From NCBI GenBank assembly GCA_002470185.1, contig DKNG01000027.1, positions 1 to 8,784 on the forward strand: 8,784 nucleotides of DNA, written 5' to 3'. Below, piece by piece: positions 1 to 6,387 of this stretch (position 1 is its first letter; each line of letters begins with the position of its first letter). This DNA is from Arcobacter sp. UBA7394. Lineage in GTDB: Bacteria > Campylobacterota > Campylobacteria > Campylobacterales > Arcobacteraceae. The notes under the pieces are model-generated. The model was not told the DNA's origin and ran no database searches. It worked only from the letters and a program-made list of their open reading frames with translations. A program made the position numbers and the translations under genes.

Positions 1-2
1 GA

Positions 3-245
3 TTAAAGTGCATGAACCTCATACATATATTCATCATCAGCTAAACCATATTTAACTTCTCTAAAGTATACATTGTATCCATCATCTTCTAATGCATCAA
101 CTAATGCCATCATGTCTTTGTGTGAATTATCTCTATCAAAATAGAAGATTTTTTCTTCTTCAGCTTTTAATTCTTCTCTAATTTTATCTAATTGCACTTT
201 TTTTGGTTTTTCATTTAACTCGTTTCTAGCAAATAATAATTCCAT
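3..245 (-). CDS. HP0268-like small protein (putative nuclease family)
   Basis: This 80-residue protein matches in length and layout the Helicobacter pylori protein HP0268, which I recall as a small Smr-like fold protein reported to nick DNA and cleave RNA. The recognisable core is 'KIFYFDRDNSHKDM' (residues 32-45), followed by a helix and the C-terminal segment 'DDEYMYEVHAL' (70-80). It has no signal peptide or membrane segment. The start at 245 is chosen because AAAAGGG (255-261, minus strand) lies about 9 bases upstream. The open frame continues upstream to 494, but that part runs antisense into nusA, reads as low-complexity sequence and has no reason to be coding. The gene diverges from nusA; I recall the same neighbourhood in Campylobacter jejuni (Cj0459c beside nusA). 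Family assignment is from memory of the sequence. Nuclease activity here is inferred. Confidence 0.8.
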   Translation of the reverse strand: MELLFARNELNEKPKKVQLDKIREELKAEEEKIFYFDRDNSHKDMMALVDALEDDGYNVYFREVKYGLADDEYMYEVHAL

Positions 246-273
246 ATAATTAAGCCCTTTTCTTTTTTGTTTA

Positions 274-279
274 ACTATA
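274..279 (-). promoter_or_regulatory. Possible -10 element for the HP0268-like gene
   Basis: On the minus strand TATAGT (279 down to 274) lies about 30 bases before the start codon at 245, leaving room for a leader of roughly 20 bases that includes the AAAAGGG ribosome binding site. There is no convincing -35. The sequence is so AT-rich that other hexamers are possible. Confidence 0.25.
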
Positions 280-325
280 GATTCTATCTTAAAATTGCTT
301 TTATTTCTATAAAAGCTCTTTTTGA

Positions 326-331
326 TATAAT
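326..331 (+). promoter_or_regulatory. Extended -10 promoter for nusA-cysS
   Basis: TATAAT is preceded by TGA, giving the extended -10 form TGnTATAAT (323-331). It sits in a T/A-rich stretch without a clear -35, as is usual for the vegetative sigma factor of Campylobacterota. A transcript would start near 338 and leave a leader of about 70 bases before nusA. Inferred from pattern only. Confidence 0.5.
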
Positions 332-406
332 AACCGCCTACATTACATTGAAAATCACAGACAATCATTTCAATGTCAAAAAACGTCAACACGCAAAAGG
401 TTATTA

Positions 407-1579
407 ATGGACAAAATAATAGATATTTTAGATTCGATCGCCTATGAAAAAGGCCTACAAATCGGAGATGTTGAGAATGCTTTAAAAGAAGCACTTATCA
501 AAACAGCAGAAAAAATGGTGGAAGAAACACTTGTTTTTGATGCAAATATAGATAGAGAAAATAAAAAACTTGAACTTTCTCAAAAAGTTGAAGTTGTACC
601 TGATGGAGACAGCAGAACATTAGGTCTTGGGGAAGATGAGTATGGAAATGCTATAAATCCTGAAAACTTTATCGAATTAACTGAAGCAAAAGAAATTGAT
701 TCTGACTTAGAAGTTGGAGATACAGTTAACTATGATTTAGAATTTGAAAACATGGGTAGAAATGCAGCTACAATTTTACATAATAACTTTGAATACAAAA
801 TTCAAAGATTTATTGAAGAAAATTTAGTAAGCAAATATAAAGACAAAATCGGAAAAATCATTTCTGGAACTGTAACAAGAGTAGATAGACAAGAAAATAC
901 ATTTATCGAAATTGGTGAAGTTAAAGGTATGCTTCAAAGAAAAAGTAGAATCAAAGGTGAAACTTTCAGAATTGGTGATACTATCAAAGCTGTAGTTAAA
1001 GCTGTAACTATTGATAAAACAAATGGATTAATTATTGAAATTTCAAGAACAAGTCCTAAATTCTTGGAATCATTATTAGTTCTTGAAGTACCTGAATTAA
1101 AAGATGAAAAAGTTACTATTGAAGCAAGTGCTAGAATTCCTGGATCTAGAGCAAAAATTGCATTATTAAGTACTGACCCACAAATTGACCCAATTGGTTC
1201 TGTTGTTGGAGTAAAAGGTGTTAGAATTTCTGCTGTTTCATCTCAATTAAATGGTGAGAATATAGATTGTGTTGAGTATTCTGCAATTCCTGAAATGTTC
1301 TTATCTAGAGCATTATCTCCTGCAATTATCACTTCAGTAAAAGTTGATAAAGCACCTGGATTTAATGAAAAAGGTAAAGCTACAATTACAATTCCAAGTG
1401 ATCAAAAATCTAAAGCAATTGGAAAAGCTGGTTTAAATATTAGACTTGCATCAATGCTTACTAAATACGATATTGAATTAGTTGAAATTGAAGGAGCAAC
1501 AACTCCAGCTGGAACTAGTACTTCTGCACCAGAAGAAAAAACAACAGATACAGCATCATTAGAGGCATTATTTAAATAA
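407..1579 (+). CDS. nusA: Transcription termination/antitermination factor NusA
   Basis: NusA binds RNA polymerase and nascent RNA in the cytoplasm, modulating pausing, Rho-independent termination and antitermination. The 390 residues show the usual order: N-terminal polymerase-binding domain (about 1-140, starting 'MDKIIDILDSIAYEKG'), S1 domain (about 148-212, 'GKIISGTVTRVDRQENTFIE'), KH1 with 'GSVVGVKGVRI' (264-274) and KH2 with 'AIGKAGLNIRLA' (337-348). The acidic C-terminal repeats of the 495-residue E. coli protein are absent. A short Thr/Ser/Ala-rich tail (about 364-390) ends the protein, as in other short-form NusA. The start at 407 has AAAAGG (395-400) six bases upstream. A promoter with an extended -10 lies at 323-331, and cysS follows after 1 base. 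The identification is secure. Confidence 0.97.
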   Translation: MDKIIDILDSIAYEKGLQIGDVENALKEALIKTAEKMVEETLVFDANIDRENKKLELSQKVEVVPDGDSRTLGLGEDEYGNAINPENFIELTEAKEIDSDLEVGDTVNYDLEFENMGRNAATILHNNFEYKIQRFIEENLVSKYKDKIGKIISGTVTRVDRQENTFIEIGEVKGMLQRKSRIKGETFRIGDTIKAVVKAVTIDKTNGLIIEISRTSPKFLESLLVLEVPELKDEKVTIEASARIPGSRAKIALLSTDPQIDPIGSVVGVKGVRISAVSSQLNGENIDCVEYSAIPEMFLSRALSPAIITSVKVDKAPGFNEKGKATITIPSDQKSKAIGKAGLNIRLASMLTKYDIELVEIEGATTPAGTSTSAPEEKTTDTASLEALFK

Positions 1580-1580
1580 G

Positions 1581-2984
1581 ATGAACAAAATATACATATA
1601 CGATTCAGTAAAAAAGCAAAAAGTTGAATTTCAATCAATTGAAGATAAAAAAGTAAAGATTTATGTTTGTGGACCAACTGTATATGATGATTCACACTTA
1701 GGTCATGCTAGATCTGCAATCGCATTTGATTTACTTCATAGAGTATTAAAAATTAATAACTATGATGTAACTATGACAAAAAACTTTACAGATATTGATG
1801 ATAAAATTATCAAAAAAATGTATGAAACGTCTAGAACACTTGAAGATATTACAAGTGAATATATCAATGCGTATAAAAATGATATGAAAGCTCTACATGT
1901 GTTAGATAATACATTAGAGCCAAAAGCAACACAGAACTTAGAAGTTATGAAAGAGATGATTAATAACCTGATTTCCAAAGATTGTGCATATAAAACTTCT
2001 GATGGTGTTTATTTTGATACTTCAAAAGATGAATCGTATGGTAATATTTCATCAATGGCTAGTGATGAAAACTCTTTATCAAGAGTTGAAGTAAATTCTG
2101 AAAAAAGAAATTCTTCTGATTTTGCTTTATGGAAATTTGCAAAAGAAAATGATGTAAGTTTTGAAGCTGAATTTGGATTAGGAAGACCTGGTTGGCATAT
2201 TGAATGTTCTGCTATGATTAAAAAACATTTAGCATATGAAAACTCTGAATTCCAAATCGATATTCATGGTGGTGGGGCTGATTTATTATTCCCTCATCAT
2301 GAAAATGAAGCAGCTCAAACTAGATGTGATTCAAAACAACATCTGGCTAAATATTGGATGCATAATGGTTTTGTGAATATTAATGGCGAAAAAATGAGTA
2401 AGTCTTTAGGAAACTCATTTTTCTTAAAAGATATTCTAAAATCATACTCAGGTGAAGTTGTAAGATTCTATCTTTTAACTGCACAATATAGAGCAAATTT
2501 CAACTTTAATGAAGAAGATTTAATCTCTTCTAAAAAAAGATTAGACAAATTATATAGAGTTAAAAAAAGAGTTTATGGTGGAGCAAAATCTACTGTAAAT
2601 AAAGATTTTAAAGCTAATATTCTAAATGCTTTAAATGATGATATTAATACATCAAAGGCTTTAGCAGTAATTGATGAGCTAATTAATATTGCAAATGACA
2701 AACTAGATGCAAATGCTAAAGATAAAGCTTTCAAAAAAGAGTTAGTTGCAAATATTGAATTTATAGAAGAAGCTTTAGGTGTTGCAGGTAGTGATGCTTA
2801 TGAATACTTCCAATTTGGAATTGACGAAAAAACTATTTCTGAAATTACTGATCTAATTGAAAAAAGAACTGAAGCTAAAAAAGCTAAAGATTTTGAAACT
2901 GCTGATAAAGTAAGAGATGAAATTTCTGCTTTAGGTGTATCTGTAATGGATACTCCTAACGGTGTTGTTTGGGAAAAAGTTTAA
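1581..2984 (+). CDS. cysS: Cysteine-tRNA ligase
   Basis: This class I aminoacyl-tRNA synthetase charges tRNA-Cys with cysteine using ATP. Its 467 residues are close to the E. coli length. Visible signatures are 'YVCGPTVYDDSHLGHAR' (28-44) with the HIGH-type motif HLGH at 39-42, and KMSKS at 271-275. The zinc ligands expected from the E. coli enzyme are Cys30, Cys209 in 'WHIECSAM', and His239 and Glu243 in 'FPHHENE'. The C-terminal helical anticodon-binding part ends 'GVVWEKV'. The ATG is 1 base after the nusA stop. The only purine-rich element, AGAGG at 1561-1565, is about 15 bases away, so translation is probably coupled to nusA. All catalytic motifs are intact. Confidence 0.97.
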   Translation: MNKIYIYDSVKKQKVEFQSIEDKKVKIYVCGPTVYDDSHLGHARSAIAFDLLHRVLKINNYDVTMTKNFTDIDDKIIKKMYETSRTLEDITSEYINAYKNDMKALHVLDNTLEPKATQNLEVMKEMINNLISKDCAYKTSDGVYFDTSKDESYGNISSMASDENSLSRVEVNSEKRNSSDFALWKFAKENDVSFEAEFGLGRPGWHIECSAMIKKHLAYENSEFQIDIHGGGADLLFPHHENEAAQTRCDSKQHLAKYWMHNGFVNINGEKMSKSLGNSFFLKDILKSYSGEVVRFYLLTAQYRANFNFNEEDLISSKKRLDKLYRVKKRVYGGAKSTVNKDFKANILNALNDDINTSKALAVIDELINIANDKLDANAKDKAFKKELVANIEFIEEALGVAGSDAYEYFQFGIDEKTISEITDLIEKRTEAKKAKDFETADKVRDEISALGVSVMDTPNGVVWEKV

Positions 2985-2993
2985 TCACTTTTT
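2974..2993 (+). terminator. Weak hairpin at the end of cysS
   Basis: AAAAAGT (2974-2980) can pair with ACTTTTT (2987-2993) around a 6-base loop that contains part of the stop codon, and T-rich sequence follows. The stem has only one G-C pair, so it may be a weak terminator or nothing. A stretch with runs of T continues to about 3015. Confidence 0.25.
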
Positions 2994-3061
2994 TCTAAAC
3001 AAAACTCTTTTTACCTCTCCCCTTAACTTAAATCAATGAAAAACTAAAAAATTAATGTTAA

Positions 3062-3083
3062 TATCTTATATATTTTTAAGATA
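3062..3083 (+). promoter_or_regulatory. Putative -10 inside a 7-bp inverted repeat, reductase promoter
   Basis: TATATT (3069-3074) is a 5 of 6 match to the -10 consensus and would start transcription near 3081, just ahead of the AAAGG ribosome binding site (3083-3087). It lies in the 8-base spacer of a perfect inverted repeat, TATCTTA (3062-3068) and TAAGATA (3077-3083). This could be an operator placed over the -10, or only AT-rich symmetry. No regulator is identified. Confidence 0.3.
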
Positions 3084-3093
3084 AAGGTTTTTT

Positions 3094-4827
3094 ATGTCCA
3101 CAGAGCAATTAGCAGCAGTTGAATTAAATACTAAAGAAGATTTTGAAAACTACAATATAAGAGAAAAACTAAAAAAAGCTCAAAGACCTTTTGATTACTA
3201 TAAACACATCAAAGATTTAGATTATGAACAACTAGCTGATTCAGATAGATATTTTCTTCAAGATTTTGGTATTTACAATAACTCTTTAAATGATGAAGAG
3301 TTTATGTTAAGACTAAGATTTCCCGCAGGTAGAATCTCAAGTGAACAACTAAAATCTATATCAAATATTTGTAATAAATATGACTTAACAATAATCCTTA
3401 CAGCTCGTGCTGGAATGCAATTACACGGACTTGAAGCAAATAATGTATATGAAGCTTACAAAGCTGTTGAAGAAGCTAATATGAATACATGGCAAAGCTT
3501 TGGAGATAATGTAAGAAACATTACAACAGATATTTTTGATGGTATTGGAAAACACAATATTATTGAAGTTTACCCATACATTGAACAAATGCAAGAGTAT
3601 ATACTAAAAAATCCTGAATATGTTGGATTACTACCTAGAAGATTATCAATTGGTATTTCTGGTTCTTATGCAAATGGGAGTTCTTTCTTTGCAAGTGATA
3701 TCTATTTTGCTTTAGCAAAAAAAGATGATATATACGGCTTTAATGTATACCTAGGTGGGAAAAATACTGAAATAGCTCAAGATGCTAATATATTCTTAAA
3801 AAAAGAAGAAATTTTAGATTTCTATAAAACTATCATAAGAGTATTTTATATTCATGGATTAAGACTAGATAGAGAAAGAAATAGATTATATCACCTATTA
3901 GAAGAGATAGGCATAGAAAAATTTGTCTCTCTATTACAAGAAGATTATAAATCAAAATTTAATTCAAAAGGCGATATTCAACTTCAGAAAGTTGAATTTG
4001 AAGATTTTAATGAATTAAAAGATGGAACATATAGTTTCTGTTATCACTCAAAATTCGCCAAAATTGAAGCAAGTGAAGTATTAAATATTTCTAATTATTG
4101 TGAGAAACATAATTTAGAAGCAAGAATAGGAACAGATCAACAACTATATATTTTAAATCTAAAAGAGAATAAAATAGATTTAAAACATGACAATATAAAT
4201 AGAACAATAGTTGCTTGTGCAGGAAGCGAATATTGCCCTTATGCATATTGGACAATAAAAGATGAAGTTCAATATCTTCCTTTAGAGAAAATACAAAAGA
4301 ATAAAATACTAGTGGGATTCTCAGGATGTCTAAGAGGTTGCGCTAAACATGAACATGCTGATATTGGATTAGTAGGTCTAAAATCAAATTATTTAGGGAA
4401 TAGAGAAAAGACTGCAAGAATATATTTAGGTGGTTTATATACAGAAGGTAAAGCACTAGCAAGAAAAGTATTTAATACTATTCCTCTTACAAATTTAAAA
4501 GAGATCTTGGAGATAATTATTGATGAGTATGAGAATAGTACATATAAAACTTTTGAGAGTTTTAGTGAAAATATAATTAATAAATATTCTGTTGAGTTTT
4601 TAAATCTATGGGTTTTAGCAAAATTCAAAACAAAGAAAAAAGTATATTTAGATTCATTTAATGAAATAGAGATACTAAATAAATATTTTGGGGATTTAGA
4701 GAGTATCAAAAATTGTAGTGATGATTTTGATTCTGCTATAAAATTACTGTCAAAAGAGCTGTGGGTTTATAAAGAGTCAAAAGAAGATGCAAAACTAAAT
4801 AAAACTTATGTAATGATGATAGAATAA
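3094..4827 (+). CDS. Nitrite/sulfite reductase family hemoprotein (siroheme, [4Fe-4S])
   Basis: This family reduces nitrite to ammonium or sulfite to sulfide with six electrons on a siroheme coupled to a [4Fe-4S] cluster, normally in the cytoplasm with ferredoxin or a flavoprotein as donor. The 577 residues show the duplicated NiR/SiR layout: first half-domain 'LTARAGMQLHG' (102-112), then 'GDNVRNIT' (137-144), 'LPRRLSIGISG' (180-190) and 'GFNVYLGG' (215-222). The four cluster cysteines are Cys375 and Cys381 (C-x5-C) and Cys412 and Cys416 (C-x3-C), the last followed by 'ADIGLVG'. Arg105 and Arg141 match the substrate-binding arginines of the family. The next two positions, Lys/Lys in SiR and Lys/Asn in plant NiR, read Arg183 and Ser185 by my alignment, so substrate choice is not decidable. 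Residues about 465-577 form an extra helical tail. The start is supported by AAAGG (3083-3087). Confidence 0.85.
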   Translation: MSTEQLAAVELNTKEDFENYNIREKLKKAQRPFDYYKHIKDLDYEQLADSDRYFLQDFGIYNNSLNDEEFMLRLRFPAGRISSEQLKSISNICNKYDLTIILTARAGMQLHGLEANNVYEAYKAVEEANMNTWQSFGDNVRNITTDIFDGIGKHNIIEVYPYIEQMQEYILKNPEYVGLLPRRLSIGISGSYANGSSFFASDIYFALAKKDDIYGFNVYLGGKNTEIAQDANIFLKKEEILDFYKTIIRVFYIHGLRLDRERNRLYHLLEEIGIEKFVSLLQEDYKSKFNSKGDIQLQKVEFEDFNELKDGTYSFCYHSKFAKIEASEVLNISNYCEKHNLEARIGTDQQLYILNLKENKIDLKHDNINRTIVACAGSEYCPYAYWTIKDEVQYLPLEKIQKNKILVGFSGCLRGCAKHEHADIGLVGLKSNYLGNREKTARIYLGGLYTEGKALARKVFNTIPLTNLKEILEIIIDEYENSTYKTFESFSENIINKYSVEFLNLWVLAKFKTKKKVYLDSFNEIEILNKYFGDLESIKNCSDDFDSAIKLLSKELWVYKESKEDAKLNKTYVMMIE

Positions 4828-4850
4828 AAGAAGGCCTAAACCTTCTTTTT
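4826..4850. terminator. Bidirectional terminator between the reductase gene and the 63-residue ORF
   Basis: AAAAGAAGG (4826-4834) pairs with CCTTCTTTT (4841-4849) around a 6-base loop. On the plus strand a T run follows and ends the reductase transcript. On the minus strand the same hairpin is followed by TTTTATT and ends the convergent transcript. The stem overlaps the stop codons of both flanking genes. Confidence 0.8.
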
Positions 4851-5040
4851 AAAAAGCTTCTTCCAATAATTCAGGCATTTTCTGACCTATTAGCTTGAAA
4901 TCATATTCAAAACTTTTTACAACTACATCATATAGTTTATTATTCTTATATTTCTCATGCCATTTATTTTCTTTGCCTTCATAGACATTAAAATATAAAT
5001 AACGTAATTTATAAGCTTCTTTTATTAATTTATCATTCAT
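4849..5040 (-). CDS. Hypothetical small protein, 63 residues
   Basis: I do not recognise this ORF. The product is a soluble, charged, aromatic-rich peptide (start 'MNDKLIKEAYKLRYLYFNV', end 'MPELLEEAF') with no signal peptide, membrane segment or cysteine. Its composition looks protein-like, with alternating charged and aromatic residues that could form helices. It fills the gap between two hairpin terminators. The only in-frame start is at 5040. Upstream on the minus strand is the T run of the rpsR terminator and then ATAAAA, with no Shine-Dalgarno sequence, so expression would need read-through from rpsR or a promoter overlapping the T run. It is probably a real gene of limited distribution, but a chance ORF cannot be excluded. 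Confidence 0.5.
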   Translation of the reverse strand: MNDKLIKEAYKLRYLYFNVYEGKENKWHEKYKNNKLYDVVVKSFEYDFKLIGQKMPELLEEAF

Positions 5041-5050
5041 TTTTATAAAA

Positions 5051-5084
5051 AAAAAGGGAAGAAGCTTACGCCTCTTCCCTTTTT
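5051..5084. terminator. Strong terminator after rpsR
   Basis: AAAAAGGGAAGA (5051-5062) pairs with TCTTCCCTTTTT (5073-5084). One A/C mismatch and two further G-C pairs close a TTAC loop. On the minus strand it lies 19 bases after the rpsR stop and is followed by nine T, a textbook intrinsic terminator for the holA-rpsF-ssb-rpsR transcript. It is nearly symmetric, so it would also act on the plus strand. Confidence 0.85.
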
Positions 5085-5102
5085 AGTACCAAAAAATTAC
5101 AA

Positions 5103-5360
5103 TTATCTGATGTATGCAGCGTCAGTAACGTTTTTAGTGTTAACAATGTAAGGAACTAATGCCATGTGTCTAGCTCTTTTGATTGCTTTCTCTACCATTT
5201 CTTGAGAATTTTTAGAGTTTCCAGTAAGTCTTCTAGGCATAATTTTACCTCTTTCAGACATTGAAATCTTTAATAATTCAGTGTTTTTATAATCAATGAA
5301 ATCAACTTTCATCTCAGTATATTTACAATATTTTTTTCCGTATTTTCTTCTTTCAGCCAT
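5103..5360 (-). CDS. rpsR: 30S ribosomal protein S18
   Basis: S18 binds 16S rRNA in the platform of the 30S subunit together with S6. The 85 residues carry the diagnostic core '[19 protein letters not shown]' (38-56) followed by '[14 protein letters not shown]' (58-71). Only one cysteine (Cys12) is present, so it is not a zinc-ribbon form. The start at 5360 has AAAAGGAT about 8 bases upstream on the minus strand (around 5368-5375). It lies 17 bases after ssb and is the last standard gene before the terminator at 5051-5084. The identification is secure. Confidence 0.97.
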   Translation of the reverse strand: MAERRKYGKKYCKYTEMKVDFIDYKNTELLKISMSERGKIMPRRLTGNSKNSQEMVEKAIKRARHMALVPYIVNTKNVTDAAYIR

Positions 5361-5377
5361 TTTATAATCCTTTTGGT

Positions 5378-5929
5378 TTAGAACGGTATTTCGTCTTCGT
5401 CTATATCTATTTCAGGTATTTTTTGCTCAGGCATTTGTTGTGCTTGATTATTCATACCACCATAGTTGTTCTGGTTGTTGTTATTATTATTGTATTGAGA
5501 AGAGTTGTTATTATATTGATTTTGCTGTGCTGGTTGATTATACGACCCACCACCTTGAGATGATGGATTATAACCTTGGTTATCCCCAGCATTAGCTGAA
5601 TCACTCTTAGAATCTAACATTTTCATAGTTTCAACTCTTAAAGAGTGTCTATTTCTGTTAGTTCCATCTTGAGCAGTCCATTGTTCAAATACAAGTCTTC
5701 CCTCTAATAAAACTTTAGAACCTTTTCTTAAGTATTGATTAGCAACTTCAGCAGATCTACCAAAGATATTGAAATCTAAAAAACAAACTTCATCTTTTTG
5801 CTCGCCTGTACCAGTTTTATACTTGTAAGACGTTGCAACAGCAGATTTTGCAATTGCAGCACCAGATGGTAAATATCTTAATTCAATATCTCTAGTTAGA
5901 TTTCCAACCATTATTACTTTATTATACAT
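5378..5929 (-). CDS. ssb: Single-stranded DNA-binding protein
   Basis: SSB coats single-stranded DNA in replication, repair and recombination, and recruits partners through its C-terminal tip. The 183 residues show an N-terminal OB fold (about 1-108: '[20 protein letters not shown]', '[20 protein letters not shown]' at 50-69, 'EGRLVFEQW' at 76-84). A disordered Gly/Gln/Asn-rich linker (about 109-168) includes runs of up to six Asn, and the acidic tip is 'DIDEDEIPF' (175-183), close to the DDDIPF consensus. AGGAA (5937-5941, minus strand) is the likely ribosome binding site. It sits between rpsF and rpsR, the classic arrangement that ties SSB level to ribosomal protein supply. Confidence 0.97.
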   Translation of the reverse strand: MYNKVIMVGNLTRDIELRYLPSGAAIAKSAVATSYKYKTGTGEQKDEVCFLDFNIFGRSAEVANQYLRKGSKVLLEGRLVFEQWTAQDGTNRNRHSLRVETMKMLDSKSDSANAGDNQGYNPSSQGGGSYNQPAQQNQYNNNSSQYNNNNNNQNNYGGMNNQAQQMPEQKIPEIDIDEDEIPF

Positions 5930-5951
5930 ATCTAGGTTCCTATATCTTTAA

Positions 5952-6305
5952 TTAGTTAGCTTTTTTAGCTGCCTCGTCGCTCATTTTAGTCCATGCAGCG
6001 ATATCTTTTTTGTTTTCATATTTAATGAAAATGAATCTGATAATATCTTCAGAAATTCTGTAGTTTCTTTCGATTTCTGCAATTCCTGCAGGCTCACCTT
6101 TGAAATATGCAACGAAGTAGTAACCTCTTTTTTGCTTTTCAATTTCGTAAGCTAATTCTCTAGAACCGATATCTTCACAAGCAACGATTTCTCCACCGTT
6201 TTTTGCAATAATAGCTTTCATGTTTTCAATAGTAGCTTGAGTTTCCTCTTCTGCTAAAGTAGGTTTAACAATAAACATTGTTTCGTAATGTTTTAATTTT
6301 GACAT
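5952..6305 (-). CDS. rpsF: 30S ribosomal protein S6
   Basis: S6 pairs with S18 on the platform of the 30S subunit. The 117 residues begin with the family signature '[12 protein letters not shown]' (6-17), contain '[20 protein letters not shown]' (47-66) and '[12 protein letters not shown]' (80-91), and end in a short charged tail. The start at 6305 is fixed by a strong Shine-Dalgarno AAGGAG (6314-6319, minus strand). The gene leads the rpsF-ssb-rpsR group, and a hairpin with a CCG element upstream (6330-6384) may mediate feedback by the S6:S18 dimer. I recall the order holA-rpsF-ssb-rpsR also in H. pylori (HP1247-HP1244). Confidence 0.96.
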   Translation of the reverse strand: MSKLKHYETMFIVKPTLAEEETQATIENMKAIIAKNGGEIVACEDIGSRELAYEIEKQKRGYYFVAYFKGEPAGIAEIERNYRISEDIIRFIFIKYENKKDIAAWTKMSDEAAKKAN

Positions 6306-6329
6306 TTAATAATCTCCTTATAGTGTTTG

Positions 6330-6384
6330 CCGGTATCTTTACATTTTTTAATATCAGCAAGGATGTTTTTTTGTAAAGTCCGTG
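6330..6384 (-). promoter_or_regulatory. Candidate S6:S18-binding leader hairpin of rpsF
   Basis: On the minus strand, CGG (6382-6380), an unpaired A and CUUUACA (6378-6372) face UGUAAAG (6343-6337), unpaired AUA and CCG (6333-6331). This gives a 7-bp stem and a 3-bp stem separated by an asymmetric internal loop, 11 bases ahead of the Shine-Dalgarno. Known S6:S18 leaders carry a conserved CCG near such a stem. The match is by eye to general features. The same segment can also be read as a promoter: TTTACA (6377-6372), then GATATT after 16 bases. The two readings would be mutually exclusive for that transcript. Confidence 0.4.
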
Positions 6385-6387
6385 ATT

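Noticed and set aside
246..494. Upstream extension of the HP0268-like ORF to 163 residues
   Set aside because: It overlaps the nusA start antisense, has no family match, and the well-placed ribosome binding site at 255-261 points to the internal ATG at 245.
1402..1978. Minus-strand ORFs of 97 and 72 residues opposite nusA and cysS
   Set aside because: They are antisense shadows of strongly conserved genes, with hydrophobic low-information translations.
3020..3062. TTAA-rich stretches as an NssR- or FNR-type operator
   Set aside because: Spacing and symmetry do not fit TTAAC-N4-GTTAA or TTGAT-N4-ATCAA; the sequence is simply AT-rich.
4389..4709. Minus-strand ORF of 106 residues opposite the reductase gene
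   Set aside because: It is an antisense shadow of a conserved reading frame and has a Ser/Phe/Leu-rich composition typical of reversed Lys/Glu-rich genes.
1581..4827. A cysteine-metabolism operon of cysS and the reductase
   Set aside because: CysS only charges tRNA. The genes are separated by 109 bases with a putative new promoter, and the reductase may act on nitrite, so a shared pathway is not supported.
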